Source of the DNA: Cladorhizidae sp. MBARI D1340-BT2
Taxonomy: Eukaryota > Porifera > Demospongiae > Poecilosclerida > Cladorhizidae
Direction: 5' to 3'
Length of the DNA stretch: 64,000 bases
Assembly (NCBI GenBank): GCA_028752905.1
Contig: JAQNBH010000006.1
Coordinates: 30,233,161-30,297,160, forward strand
This document shows positions 34,188 through 45,010 of this stretch, piece by piece. The translations under genes and the position numbers were made by a program. A model generated the notes under the pieces. The model worked only from the letters and a program-made list of their open reading frames with translations. It was not told where the DNA came from and made no database searches. Every line of letters starts with the position of its first letter. Positions within the stretch are counted from its first letter, which is position 1.

Positions 34188-34450
34188 TTCCCTTAGGGGT
34201 GCATACAGAGAGACTGACATTACAACTTCCCTTGGAATGTGTGTACAGACAGATAGACATCAACTTCCCTTTAGATGTGCATAAGGACGGATAGACGTAA
34301 CAACCTCCCTTGGAGTGTGTGTACAGACAGACAGATATCTACTTCCCTTTGGTTGTGCATAAGAATGGACAGACGTTACAACTTCCCTTAAGGTATGCGT
34401 AGAGACAAACTTAAGTTAGAACTTCCCTTAGGTGTGCAGACTGACCGATG
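34188..34450. repeat. Degenerate minisatellite, about 46-bp period
   Basis: Units share ACTTCCCTT(A/T)G followed by TGTGCATA and a GACAGA(T/C)AGAC word; about six diverged copies. Confidence 0.75.
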
Positions 34451-35412
34451 TCTCTACTACACAGGTACAATACTCGCAGAGTTCCCAAGTCCCACCAATA
34501 CTCGTGCAGTCACACAATTCGTCATCACTTTTCTAAGACGTTCACAATCTCACCATCAAAATTGTTGTCACTAGCGGATGTTTGAGTAAATTCAATGAAA
34601 AAATAACATAATTATGCCGAGAAGGCTCCATTTTTAATGAGGTTGCTTCAAACCTTTCTCCAACCTTCAAAGTGTCAATCTCTATTGCTACAGGGAACAC
34701 GGAGGAACTTCTCTGAATAACTAGCTTTTTTATTTCTAGAGAAGTGTGCAACTTGTGTAACCCCGACCTGCTAGCATCTGGAACAAGTCAAAAGCTGAAT
34801 GCCCTTGTTAGAGATATTTTATTTAGAGAGATCCTGGTCTTGGCTTGCTGGCAAATGTGACTTCGCTCACACTAGATGTCTAGTGTGCAGCTAATTAGGT
34901 ACAAATGACTCGTGATGATATCTCACAAAAATGCCTTTACCCGATAATACCCCCCAATAATCACTGACTGAGGTCAAGCTAAGAGTTGTAGCAGCTACCA
35001 GTTCAAGTTTGATTTATCACCGTCCTCGTAACGTCATTGCTCTGTGACCTATTATAGGATGTGCACTAATGAAGTAATGGAACACCATGCTCTATTGTTT
35101 TAGCTTGCAGATAGGTTGGTCTGTGAACTTGATCACAAGACAGTACTATTGGTATTTTGCCATCTGTTAGAGTTTCCTCCTCCCTCCATGTCTTCTACGT
35201 CCTCACCTCTGACCTCTCAAAGCCTGAGTGCTAATAGTCCATCTCAATGGAAGCTACTGTTACACTAGCTGCAATTTTCCTTGACTCCGGGTGGATGCCA
35301 CTATCATCAAGATCAACTGTCTTCACAGATATTGAAATATTTTGTAGGATTGGATATTCACTTAATGAGCTGCTATGGCTGAATATTCCTCTGCCGTTCT
35401 GCTCAGGGACAC
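34451..35412. other. No supported gene
   Basis: Unique sequence up to the LTR element. Frames at 34542-34751 (minus) and 35247-35435 (plus) show no recognisable motif. Confidence 0.4.
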
Positions 35413-35794
35413 TGTTGAGTGATAGTCCAGTCTAACCCTCAAGTGATGGTATAAATTGCTGCCACCAGAGCTATGCTTATGTAAGTAGCACCCGTATCTT
35501 GCAATCAGAGAATTTAGATTACTAATGAAGACACAAGGTTGCAATTACAGGACAAGGCAAAGCTCCTGAACCTCGGTCAGTCAGGGTTCTTATATCCTGA
35601 CTTACCAGGAAACAGGATGTCACACATTCTTACATACACACTCAGCAAAGTTCCATATACTATAACTATGTACGCACACATTAGGCTATATAATATCTAA
35701 GTCTGTTTGGTGTGACATAACTTGTCCCTCAGTACTCTATGTGTTAATGCCTAAAGGTCATCCATGGTCCATGTTGATGAGTCTGCCCTCAACA
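35413..35794 (-). repeat. 3' LTR
   Basis: The 3' LTR of the minus-strand element, starting TGTTGAG and ending CTCAACA as read on the plus strand. It differs from the other LTR by scattered substitutions and a few short indels (for example near 35630-35690), so the insertion is not recent. Confidence 0.9.
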
Positions 35795-35806
35795 TCTCCC
35801 TCTCCT
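35795..35806 (-). promoter_or_regulatory. Polypurine tract
   Basis: AGGAGAGGGAGA on the minus strand directly precedes the 3' LTR, the position of the plus-strand primer in LTR retrotransposons. Confidence 0.75.
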
Positions 35807-35959
35807 GAGATGAAACACCTCCTCCCCCAGCTGAAGGTCCTCCATTGGAGTGTGGATGTGATCTCATGTTTGAGACTTTAATAGGAGCCGGAATCAGCGG
35901 TGTTTCCCTAGCTCCCTCAGTCACTCTCACTAGCGCTTTATCTTCAGGCCAGCATTGTC

Positions 35960-37024
35960 GCTACAATCCATCTGCGTTCTGATGTCTGATGTAACATGCC
36001 CGGCTAGTACTTAAGTTCGAACTGGAACACCTGTAGGGCCAGTGCCAGCACATCAGTCTGCCTGTCAGTCGAGTAGACCATTGTAGAGCTAGCAGAGTCC
36101 GGTAGTCAGTTAGGACAGTGAAGTGACGGGAATAGCAAAGTGGTCGCCAGGTTTGACCACAGCCAGGCATTCGAGTTCGGAAACAGTTGTTTCGGCGGGA
36201 GTGGTTCGCTTAGAGAAGTAGGCGACAGGTTGTTCCTCTCCCTCCCTCTTTACTGAGAGTACTGCACCAATTCTGAGGATCGAGGCATCAGTGTGGAGAA
36301 TCAGCTCATCATTAGCTCTGGGAATAATGAGCGAGTGCTCGTCACATAGAACAGAAACAATATGGTTAAATGCATCTGACTCTCTCTTATTCCATTCCAG
36401 TGAACAGATGGCACCCTTCTTCAGGGCATCGAACAGGGGACCCGCCCACCTAACAAAATCGGGTATAAACTTCCAGTAATAACCGGCGGTCCCCAAGATA
36501 GCCCTCAACCCTTTCTGATTCCTAGGTCTATGGAAGTCCTTGAGTGTCTTAACTTTAACTTCTGGCACACTTACAAGGCCATGTCCAATTTGGTGTCCCA
36601 GATACTCTAGTGACTATGTCCCCCACACACATTTGTCTAGGTTCGTAGTCAGCCCAGGCTCAACCAATACTTTCAACACTTCTTCAATGTGTTGTACATG
36701 TTCCTCCCAAGTAGCAGAAAATATTAATACATCATCAATATATGTCACGCAGCAGTCTCTCAAATGATCTAGAGTGATTTCCATGTACCTTTGGAAAGCT
36801 GCTGTTGCATTTTTTAGACCAAATGGCATGCAGGTAAATGTTTATTTCCCCCTCGGGGTGCAGAAAGCTGTCTTATCCTGGCTGGCTCTACCAAGAAGGA
36901 CCAGGAAGAATCCCTTGTTCAGATCAATCTTGGAAAGCCAGACAGCATTAGCCACTTGGTTCAGTAGGTCCTCAATGCATGGCATCTGGAACGGGTAATT
37001 TATTGTGTCTTTATTTATCTGTCT
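35960..37024 (-). pseudogene. pol: reverse transcriptase palm to RNase H
   Basis: Follows the N-terminal RT block after an in-frame TAG (37022-37024). Recognisable parts: SKIDLNKGFF (with the first catalytic Asp of the palm), a frameshift near 36830-36850, MPFGLKNATAAFQRYMEITL, the catalytic YIDD in CVTYIDDVLIFSATW (36614-36829), then after a stop FHRPRNQKGLRAILGTAGYY and RNase H with ILHTDASILRIGAVL and PVAYFSKRTTPAETTVSELE (36110-36568). A further frameshift precedes HFTVLTDYRTLLALQWSTRL in 35961-36170. The catalytic YIDD is intact, but at least three breaks prevent a working enzyme. Confidence 0.85.
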
Positions 37025-37882
37025 CTAGTCAATATAGAGTCGTACATCCCTAGTCACCTTTTTCCTAGGCGGTACTATAGGATATGACCAAGGGCTTTTG
37101 GATGGAATAAGTATACCTAAGGCAAATAGCTCATCTATCTCATTCTTAAGATAATTTTTCATTGCGGTGGCAGGGGGTAAGCGGGGTGGGTTTCCTTCCT
37201 CTAAATGGAATTCACATTGGTCGTGTTTCAGCAAGCCCAGCCCTTTCAGGGTACGGTACTTTAGAATGGCCTTCAACTGTGATTTCCTAGCACTGGATAA
37301 ATTCATCTTGACACTACCTAAGGGATTCGGTGTGTCCTCAGATTCGTCTGCCATAATGAGTCTAAGGAGATTAGCATGTGGCATCTTCCACTCATTAAGC
37401 CGGTTAATGTGAATGGATAGCTTTTTTGATCTTTTGTTAGGGACAGCTATTGTATAGTTACTATCAGACAGTTTAGCTATGACCTCGTACGGGCCATCCC
37501 AAATTGAGTGGAGTTTTCCTGTCAACCCTGGGGTGTGACAGAGCACCATGTCCCCGAGTTCATAGCTCCTTAGTTTGGAGCTCTGATCATAGGCCTGTTT
37601 AGATTTTTCTTTGTAGCTTTCTTCATTTTCGTAGGCTTGTTTGTGTAGAGATGTTAATGTCTCCTTGCACCTACAAGAGGGGGCCACCACTCTGGTGAAC
37701 TCTCTCCCTGGGTCAGCCCATTTGCTATGCACTATTACACCTCCCAGATAGAAGTGTCCATCTTCCTGCCTATCAGCCTTACACCTCATCTCCTTTAATA
37801 TCCCATCCTTCCTCTGCTGTTCTGTTGGAGCCAGCACTTCCATCTTCCCTTTTGTAAGGGTCAGAAATGGCAACTCACTCAC
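37025..37882 (-). pseudogene. pol: integrase remnant fused to reverse transcriptase N-terminus
   Basis: This 285-codon open frame starts with a segment typical of the region just before the integrase zinc finger (RQEDGHFYLGGVIVHSKWAD, residues 38-57). It passes at about residue 85 directly to a segment typical of the integrase C-terminus (YKEKSKQAYDQSSKLRSYEL, GDMVLCHTPGLTGKLHSIWD, GPYEV), and from about residue 210 to the beginning of reverse transcriptase (CEFHLEEGNPPRLPP, LGILIPSKSPWSYPIVPP). The H2C2 zinc finger and the DDE catalytic core that belong between the first two parts are missing without loss of frame, pointing to an in-frame deletion of several hundred bases. Integrase before reverse transcriptase is the Gmr1-type order. 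Confidence 0.8.
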
Positions 37883-37893
37883 ATGCCCTCCAT

Positions 37894-38560
37894 CTAACCC
37901 TTGAAGGTTTCCTGCCTCAATATCTCTTCTATTGCCTCATCTCCCTTGTACATATACCCACTCAGCAATTCATCATCAGCAGAAGAATTGATGTGAGTGT
38001 CCTCCTCCCCAAGAGGACTGGTATCGGTGCTCACTTCCTCTACTTCTGTTAATAAGCTATCTGTCTCATGGTCAACAGGATCGCAAGCAACTAGTTTAGG
38101 TTGTTTTGGCTTCCTTCCTTCTGGGTTTGGGTATTGGTTTTTCATGCATTTTGGGTAGTGTAAGGGGTAGCAGCCTAGTGCAAGTGCCAGCAGCCTAGTG
38201 CAAGTGCCATCCTTGCTATCTTCAATCTGGTTAGCGGCTTTCTCTGCCACTAGTGCCTGACTTTGAACCCTGGTAATGGCAGGTAATGGTACAGGATTGT
38301 CTGCCAGCACCCTTTTCTTGGATCTTCCAGCAACCCAAGACCTCACCCAGGGGTGGTCCTTTCCCAACAATACATGCTTTGTATCCTTACCCACTACAAA
38401 AACATCCATAGACTGAGTGATTCCATCTACCTTTAAGTCTATGGTTGCTGTTTTAAATGTGACGACCCTATGATTAGCTAGTCTTGCCTTAGCTGTCTTG
38501 CCAGTGAAACATTCAGTTGGTACTAACCTAGCTGCTTTGTGGCACCAGTGTCAATGAGGC
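37894..38560 (-). pseudogene. pol: protease C-terminal part and linker
   Basis: Continues the protease after the DTGA motif in the previous frame: TFKTATIDLKVDGITQSMDV then GKDTKHVLLGKDHPW, the region corresponding to the retropepsin C-terminal strand and helix. An acidic, variable linker of about 120 residues follows. The frame changes near 38523 and again near 37885, so the protein is not continuous. Confidence 0.65.
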
Positions 38561-39614
38561 ACCTACACGGTCTACCATTTATGTCCCCGGTTCTGAGCAA
38601 CTCCTGAATTATCTCAGCCTCAGACTCAAAACTAATCATGCCTAGCCTGGCTTTGACCTTACTGTTTGGGCCATACCTCTTAAAATGCCTTGTTTCATTG
38701 CATTCAAAGAAAACTATGTCCTTAGGAAATGATCTACACCTCTGTGGAACACCGGCTACACCTTGGCCACCAACCCAATCATGCTCAATGGGAGACCCCC
38801 CATCTCTACCCTTAGTTAGGTGCCCACCTGATCCATTAGTAGGTGTCTGTTTCCTGGGATTGTTGTAGGCCATCTTTCTGCCGGAGTGTTGTCCCTCCAA
38901 TTGTCTCTTGTGCATCTTGCTTCTTTCGTGAAAGGATTTTGATTCCCAAGTAGCTTCCAGCTCATCGATAATCTCCGGAGTATCCTTGTAAGTATTACCT
39001 CTCACTGCATGGTATACCTCTGGCGAGTAGTAAAGCGTCAACGTTCCTCGAAACATCTCCATCGTGAAGTCCTTTTTGCTTTCCATCTGCATTGCGAATC
39101 TCTTGATGCTCTTTGTAATCGGAGTGAGATTGTGTCTAGGTGACAGGTTGTCTTTTGGTGTGTCTCTCCAAATAGTTTTTATTGCTCTAGTATCTGTACA
39201 ACCCAGATGCTCAAGCAGCGAAGTCTTCAATGTTTATTAATGTACGCTCAGGTCCAGTTCCTGAAAAGCTTCCATCAATTTCCCGGAGACTTGCTTCCGT
39301 AATATAATGGTCCTCTCTGTTACTGGAAGTCCCACCTCTGTTGGTGTTTGTTCAAAGTTTCTCAGGTAAGCTTCTGGGTCGATTAGTTCATCCATTTTGT
39401 GAAGTGCCTGCAGTGCTGTTCTCTTCAATTGCTCAGATTCCCTTGTAGAAGTACTGGTTTGTTGGAACTCTCTTGTGAGCTTGTAGAAGGCTGCATTTTC
39501 CTCTACCAATTTTGTTTGCAGGTCATTTTGCTGCTTTTCTTCCTTTGCATGCTCCATTGTTGTTCTCAACCTCTCCTCCCTTTCCTGATTCATTGATGCT
39601 ATCATAGTTGCCAT
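38523..39614 (-). pseudogene. gag and start of protease
   Basis: Starts MATMIASMNQEREERLRTTM at 39614, a charged coiled-coil N-terminus, then a capsid-type helical region (MDELIDPEAYLRNFEQTPTE, QVSGKLMEAFQELDLSV). Two consecutive TAA codons at 39234-39239 interrupt it; the same frame continues TSLLEHLGCTDTRAIKTIWR to a zinc-knuckle-like FFECNETRHFKRYGP, where the last Cys is lost. It ends with CRCLIDTGATKQLG, the catalytic DTGA of the aspartic protease. Gag packages element RNA; the protease matures it. Confidence 0.8.
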
Positions 39615-39778
39615 AGCAGTGCCATAGAGTCGGCAGACGCTTCAGTGTTGAATGAACTAGTTGCTGTCTGTTCTGTCTTCTTGTCGCTGATCTTGTTGGA
39701 CTTTGAACGTGTTTGGACGATGCTTGGATCCGTGCTTCGGTTGGTAGTGATGGTTAGTGATGGTGATTGTGTTCTGCA

Positions 39779-39790
39779 CCGCTGCTACCA
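39779..39790 (-). promoter_or_regulatory. Primer binding site, tRNA-Met type
   Basis: TGGTAGCAGCGG on the minus strand, two bases inside the 5' LTR. It matches the complement of the 3' end of an animal initiator tRNA-Met except for one base, by general knowledge of that tRNA. Confidence 0.75.
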
Positions 39791-39792
39791 TG

Positions 39793-40173
39793 TGTTGAGG
39801 GTTAGTCCAGTCAAACTCTCAAGTGATGGTATCAATTGCTGCCACCAGAGCTATGCTTATGTAAATAGCACCCGTATCTTGCAATCAGAGAATTTAGATT
39901 ATTAATGAAGACACAAGGTTGCAATTACAGGACAAGGCAAAGCTCCTGAACCTCGGTCAGTCAGGGTTCTTATACCCTGACTTCCCAGGAAACAGGATGT
40001 CACACATTCTTACATACACTCAGCAAAGTTCCATATATATAACTGGGTAGGCCCACATATTATAATATCTAAGTCTGTTTGGTGCGACATAACTTGGTAA
40101 TGTTCCCTCAGTACTCTATGTATTAATGCCTAATGGTCATCCATGGTCCATGTTGATGGGTCTGCCCTCAACT
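39793..40173 (-). repeat. 5' LTR
   Basis: The 5' LTR of the minus-strand element. The terminal base at 40173 is T where the other LTR has A. Promoter and polyadenylation functions would lie here but I could not assign exact motifs. Confidence 0.9.
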
Positions 40174-40184
40174 GACATGTCCAT

Positions 40185-40380
40185 ACATCAACTTGTGATA
40201 TATATTTACAATACCTGCATGAAAATGTGTACAATACCTGCCTGAAGATGTGATATATATTTATAATACCTGCTTGCAACAACTGCCTGAAGATGAGATA
40301 TATATTTACAATACCTGCCTGTAGATGTGATATATATTTACAATACCTGCATGAAGATGTGATATATATTTAAATATGTG
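40185..40380. repeat. Minisatellite, about 37-bp period
   Basis: Units share GATATATATTTACAATACCT and GCxTGAAGATGT; about five copies, two of them shortened. Confidence 0.8.
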
Positions 40381-40645
40381 ATATTACCTAACGGAGTTAC
40401 ACTGATGAGCATGCACACAACAATGCAACAGACCAATATCCAATGGTGTGCTCTATTCAAAAACACCATATATATGATACATATTGTAAACTATGTAGGC
40501 AGCATCAAGGAAGCTTAAACTTCCGCCCCCTTTCCCCCCCTCCCCCCCCCCCCCCAAAAAAAACCAGATGCATGTGACACTTGCATCATGGAATTTGCAC
40601 CTACAAATCTAAATAATGCACGTCCATGTTATTCATTTCCTCAGA
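40381..40645. other. No gene; C/A homopolymer patch
   Basis: Contains a long C-rich run ending in A8 (40523-40563). Otherwise unremarkable. Confidence 0.5.
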
Positions 40646-40649
40646 TTAC

Positions 40650-40990
40650 TTGAAATGATGTTAGCATGTTAGAGCTAGCTCTAGGTGAGGATGTGCTGTC
40701 TGTGTTTCTCTCCATTTACTGCCACTGCTTAGTTAGAGATACCTCTAGGTCGGAATGTGCTGACTGTGTTACTCTCCAGCTGTTCGCTCTGCTTTAACTA
40801 TTATTGTTCGTGATACTAGCAATGATGTTGGCATGTTAGAGCTAGCTCTAGGTATGTTCTCTCTGTTTTTCTCTCCAGCTTCTGCCTCTGCTTAGTTAGA
40901 GCTAGTTCCAGGTGGCGATGTGCTGAATGTGTTGTTCTTCAGCTGCTGATTCTACTTTAGCTATTGTTGTTTGTGTTGCTTGGATGCTCT
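40650..40990. repeat. Degenerate tandem repeat
   Basis: Three to four units of about 85-100 bp share TTAGAGCTAGCTCTAGGT, GATGTGCTG(A/T)(A/C)TGTGTT and CTCCAGCT words; two longer blocks begin ATGATGTTAGCATGTTAGAG and ATGATGTTGGCATGTTAGAG, about 180 bp apart. Confidence 0.65.
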
Positions 40991-41360
40991 AACAACTTCT
41001 AACTCCTTGACTTCAGCTCCATCCAAGCATGTAATTGGAATGCCATCGCTCTCCTTCTAGTCGGCTCCACATATGATTTTGTCACAGTCTATCTCCTCAG
41101 TGCTTACTACATGTGCCTACCCTAACCCCAGAGGGATGACAAGAGCATATTTGGTGCTTGCTACCTTGAGGCTTGATAAATACCTGAAGAAGTATATAAA
41201 TATATGTATGTTATACATTTATATTTAACATATCTTGAGTAGACTTCTGTTAACCGTACAAAAGCTCATTACAATTTTTCTGACCAATTGATACCAGGCC
41301 ATCGATTGCTGTGAGTCTTTATTGCACTAGTCCCTAGTTTGCAAGAGATAAAAGACTGGT
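40991..41360. other. No gene seen
   Basis: No coding or repeat signal identified. Confidence 0.4.
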
Positions 41361-41361
41361 A

Positions 41362-41475
41362 TGCTAGGCTAGGCCTAGGGATAGGCATTTGGCTAGGGCT
41401 AAGTCTTGGGCTAGGGCTGGGAGACTGACTAAGGCCTGGACTAAGGCTAAATCTAGGGCTAGGGGGCATTTCTGA
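41362..41475. repeat. CTAGGG-type degenerate array
   Basis: GCTAGGCCTAGGGATAGGC, then GGCTAGGGCTAAG and GGGCTAGGGCTGGG words and ATCTAGGGCTAGGGGG. Third cluster of this word family in the window. A short direct repeat follows (TGGTGATTGGGxATTGxATC at about 41513 and 41552). Confidence 0.7.
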
Positions 41476-41759
41476 TGCCTCAGGCATTGGATCTGGTGAA
41501 AAGATTTGTGTATTGGTGATTGGGAATTGAATCCGGTGAAAAGACTGGTATGCTGGTGATTGGGCATTGGATCTGATAATAGCTAGCTCTATCAGGAAAC
41601 AAATTGCAGACCATTTACCATTTCAATGCTGAAAATACAGCAAAGAGATAGAATTTTTCTGCTATAGTGTGTGGTAAAGATGCAGATCATATGTAGCTAA
41701 TAATGGGCTGCCTATACATAAAGCCACAGCCAGACGGCTTCTTATGGTGAAGCCGTTAT

Positions 41760-41935
41760 AGTGTCTCTCCTTGTGCGTATGTATGTGTGTATTGTGTGGC
41801 AATATGTGTGTGTGTGTGTGTCAGTGAGTGAATGTGTGTGTGTGTGAGTGAGTGTGATTGTGGATTATGTATATATGTATGTATGTGGTGTGGTTTGGTG
41901 TGTCTGTAGTAGTGTGTGTGTGCATAGTTAGAGAG
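41760..41935. repeat. GT-rich low-complexity sequence
   Basis: Runs of GTGTGT with TATGTATG interruptions. Frames across it are by-products of composition. Confidence 0.85.
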
Positions 41936-43680
41936 CACGTTGGTCTTTGTGTGTTAGTTAGAAGTCCACAAAGCAACACATAGTTGACTATGTAACCCAA
42001 GCTTATCTAGTGGTGGTCATAGTTGTGATGGTATGGTGTGTGCCAGTGATTTTGATGATTGAAGGGATGAGAGATTGAGTACTAATTCCCCAATATCGCA
42101 GGTAATGTCTACAACTCCTGTAAATAAACTAGGTCAGTCATAATAGTGCAGCGGGTCATCAAACTAGTAGGTAATTTGCCGGCAAATGGGAGTCAACAGA
42201 GGTCTAGTGTTAATATGGCACATGTGAGGATTCCCACTCAAGATACCAATTGAAGCAGAGTCACAAAGCAGAGGGCATTGCACAAATATTAACCGAGCAC
42301 ATCCCACATATTCCTCATTATACCATCCTATCACTTCCAGATTTCTGGAAATAGCTGCTCGAGAGAAAGCTTATCCTCAACAGTCAACACGCATGAGGGA
42401 TATAGTAGCCTCAGAGTTCATGCTCTCCCAGTCTTGTAGTCAGAGTCAAGATTAGGTATCAAGAAATTTGACCTTCGTCGACGTATAGATAACCCAGGCA
42501 TTGTGCCCGATCTTGATGCACTGGGACTGGCCTAAGTTTGTGTATTATCACAGCTTTGCATCACTTCATATCACTTCATTTTAGACTTGATCTTGTCATT
42601 GTATAAAATTGTGCTAATTGCTTAACTAGAAGCACCAATTGCACACTTCAACATGCACATGCATAAGCAATGAAGGATGTTGTCTGTGAGTTACCATTCC
42701 CCATTGGTCACATGAGCCGGAGGTCACTAGAGAATATATGGTATCCAGATCATTTGGATTTGACACTCCATTTGTGTTGAAACCCAACCATGTTAGTTAT
42801 CGACACCAGCTATCCATAACTCTACATAAAAATGAGGTTGTAGGTTTTGGTCATGTCCCTAGGTTTAGTCCTTGTGAGAGACACAGGGGCGATACAAATG
42901 TATCGGACTCAGCTCCGACAGCTGAAATGTTCGGAAAAATGATCATTATCGACATTCTTGTCGAGACTTTGTTATCTTAGTGCAGGCACTGATCGAACTT
43001 CAGCGAGGAGATATGCAGGTTCCCTCATTCTTCACGATATCATGGACAATGTCGACTTTGGCTGCCACACTCGGGTTAAGGTTCTCCCCTTCTTCTTGAT
43101 AGATGGACCTTCAGCTTATCCTTGGTAGTGAGGACTAGCCTTCCTTCTCTTCTGAGTAACTATGGCTGTGCTAAATTCTATTGACAGGAGAGAGAGAAGC
43201 GAATAGCATAGAGCCCATGCCACACCAATGAGAACACACATCATGAAAAATAATGTACATGAGCATGAGGTGTGGCTTGACAGATCCATCACATGACCGA
43301 GTTGTTACTGTGTATTAATTTAACAGTGACGTTCAATTAGGAAGACACAACACAGCTAAAGTAGTCCTAGTCAGCAATCATTTCGAACAATCAATATTGA
43401 TGTTGTTTGAATTCATAATTCAAAGCAACAACTGGCTACAGCTATCAAGTGTAGTAATTACCTACACAACAAGCATTGAAATTGGACTTTACTTTCTCTG
43501 AGATAAAATTTACTTTTAATTTGAGAAGCCTTTTCGGTTCTTTTCCCGCTTCCTGTATCTTGATCGTCTCCATCTCCTATTAAATATTCACTGCTAATAT
43601 CATTACAACCCTCAACACAATATTTCTAGAGGTATATGCCATCAACTTGATATCAAGTTCAAGAAAAGTGTTCTGAAAAT
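41936..43680. other. No supported gene
   Basis: An 80-codon plus-strand frame at 42738-42980 is in somewhat more balanced composition but carries no motif I know. Nothing else recognised. Confidence 0.4.
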
Positions 43681-43775
43681 ACTGGGGAAAGGGCATAGGT
43701 ATGCATTACCAAGAGCCTACTACAACGGCAAAGGTATGACGTTACCAAGAGCCTAGTGCAAGGGCAATGGAAAAA
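43681..43775. repeat. Two-copy direct repeat, about 46 bp
   Basis: GGCATAGGTATGCATTACCA and GGCAAAGGTATGACGTTACC are each followed by AGAGCCTA and a short A/C-rich tail. Confidence 0.6.
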
Positions 43776-44805
43776 AGTGATTGAGATTAGGGCATGGGAG
43801 AATCAATGGTGACTGTATGCTAGGCTAGGGCAAGGATCCACATGCATGACATCATGTGAAGATGGAAAATCTTTAAAGTGGTGCTAATACGACATTGACT
43901 ATGATATCAATTACACCGTCATGAAGGCATTATTACTAAATTAGTTGATATACAGGTATTTTATTTTTCATGGTATTGTGTGTGTGGGGAGTAAGGCATA
44001 CAGGCAGTGGAAATTGGATCTTGCTTGCTCACTCATGAAAAGACTTCAGAGCATGAGAATGAAGGATAAAGTTTCACTCCATTTCCACCGCTCAACACAT
44101 GGAACTGGAAACACTGGTGAATACTGGCAGTCGATAATTTATATTGTGCTGTCCCTAGGTGCATGCCAAAGGTTGCAAGCACTTGCATTCTTGTAAATGT
44201 CTGACAAGGAATACTCAGAATGTGAGTTTGATAGCTCTGGATTTATCATGCCACCTCCACCCCATTGCAAGGATCCTAAGTTTGACTGGGGAAGGTTCAT
44301 GTATGAGTATACAACCAACATTTAGTTAGAGTGAGGCACTGGTGATTGTACATTTTATAATAACCCTGCCCAATTATTAACTTTGAAGTTGCTAGCTCCA
44401 CCACTTGTGCTGACCAGACTCGATATGCTTTTGGTGTGCATGACAACAATTGTTTTTTTGTTTGCAATTAGCCAAAACAATTAGATATCCATTGGCCATC
44501 CATGCTTGGCTCTGTCCCGGAAGTGTTGCTAGGCTCTGATCCAGCTGTGTAGGGTGAAGCCAGCTTAAGTTGGTAGGTTTGCACCGAGCAGCAAATGCAC
44601 TAGCACTTCCCTCAAACAGCAAAGGCAAATAGCTCATTTAATCGTGTGAGCTTTTAACGCTGAAAAATCTGCTCACCAGTTTTATACATTTAGAATGATG
44701 ATTTAAATGTTAATGGGTCATCAAACTGTACTTGGCTATATAGATTTTTTGCTCCCTTCTTTCTTAGCAGTTTGTTGGAAAAGATTGTTTTCTTGTAATA
44801 ATTAT
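43776..44805. other. No supported gene
   Basis: A minus-strand frame of 81 codons at 44392-44637 (LPLLFEGSASAFAARCKPTN) looks coding in composition but I cannot assign it and it has no clear splice sites. The plus frame at 43945-44196 shows no motif. Confidence 0.35.
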
Positions 44806-44809
44806 TCAT

Positions 44810-45010
44810 TATTCCTGATCAAAGATAGAGCATCAATAGCATAATCATTGAGTGAGTAAATTTTAGTCGATCATCGAGAAAGTCTACACTGTCAACTGAG
44901 AGTTGGCTGAGTACTAATATTCCTAATATTATTCCTGATGAAGGCTAGAGCATCTAGTCAAAATGTCGAGAGAGTAAATTTCCAAGTTAATTACCGAGAA
45001 GATCATTGTA
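44810..45010. repeat. Dispersed repeat, two diverged tandem copies
   Basis: TTCCTGATCAAAGATAGAGC and TTCCTGATGAAGGCTAGAGC each lead into (A)GTGAGTAAATTT or GAGAGTAAATTT and TCGAGAA or CCGAGAA words, with TGTCAACTGAGAG between. Related to 12840-13020 and 58390-58440. Confidence 0.6.

Larger units (their letters stand above)
35413..40173 (-). mobile_element. Ty3/Gypsy LTR retrotransposon with Gmr1-like pol order, defective
   Basis: Two LTRs of about 382 bp (35413-35794 and 39793-40173) share nearly all sequence and have TGTTGAG...CTCAACA termini. Flanks are GACAC (35408-35412) and GACAT (40174-40178), a 5-bp duplication with one change. On the minus strand the order is primer site, gag, protease, an integrase remnant with a GPY/F-type C-terminus, reverse transcriptase, RNase H, polypurine tract. 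Integrase upstream of reverse transcriptase is the Ty1/copia order; among Gypsy elements it is known for the Gmr1 clade. The integrase catalytic core is absent and pol has several breaks, so the copy is not autonomous. Confidence 0.9.
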
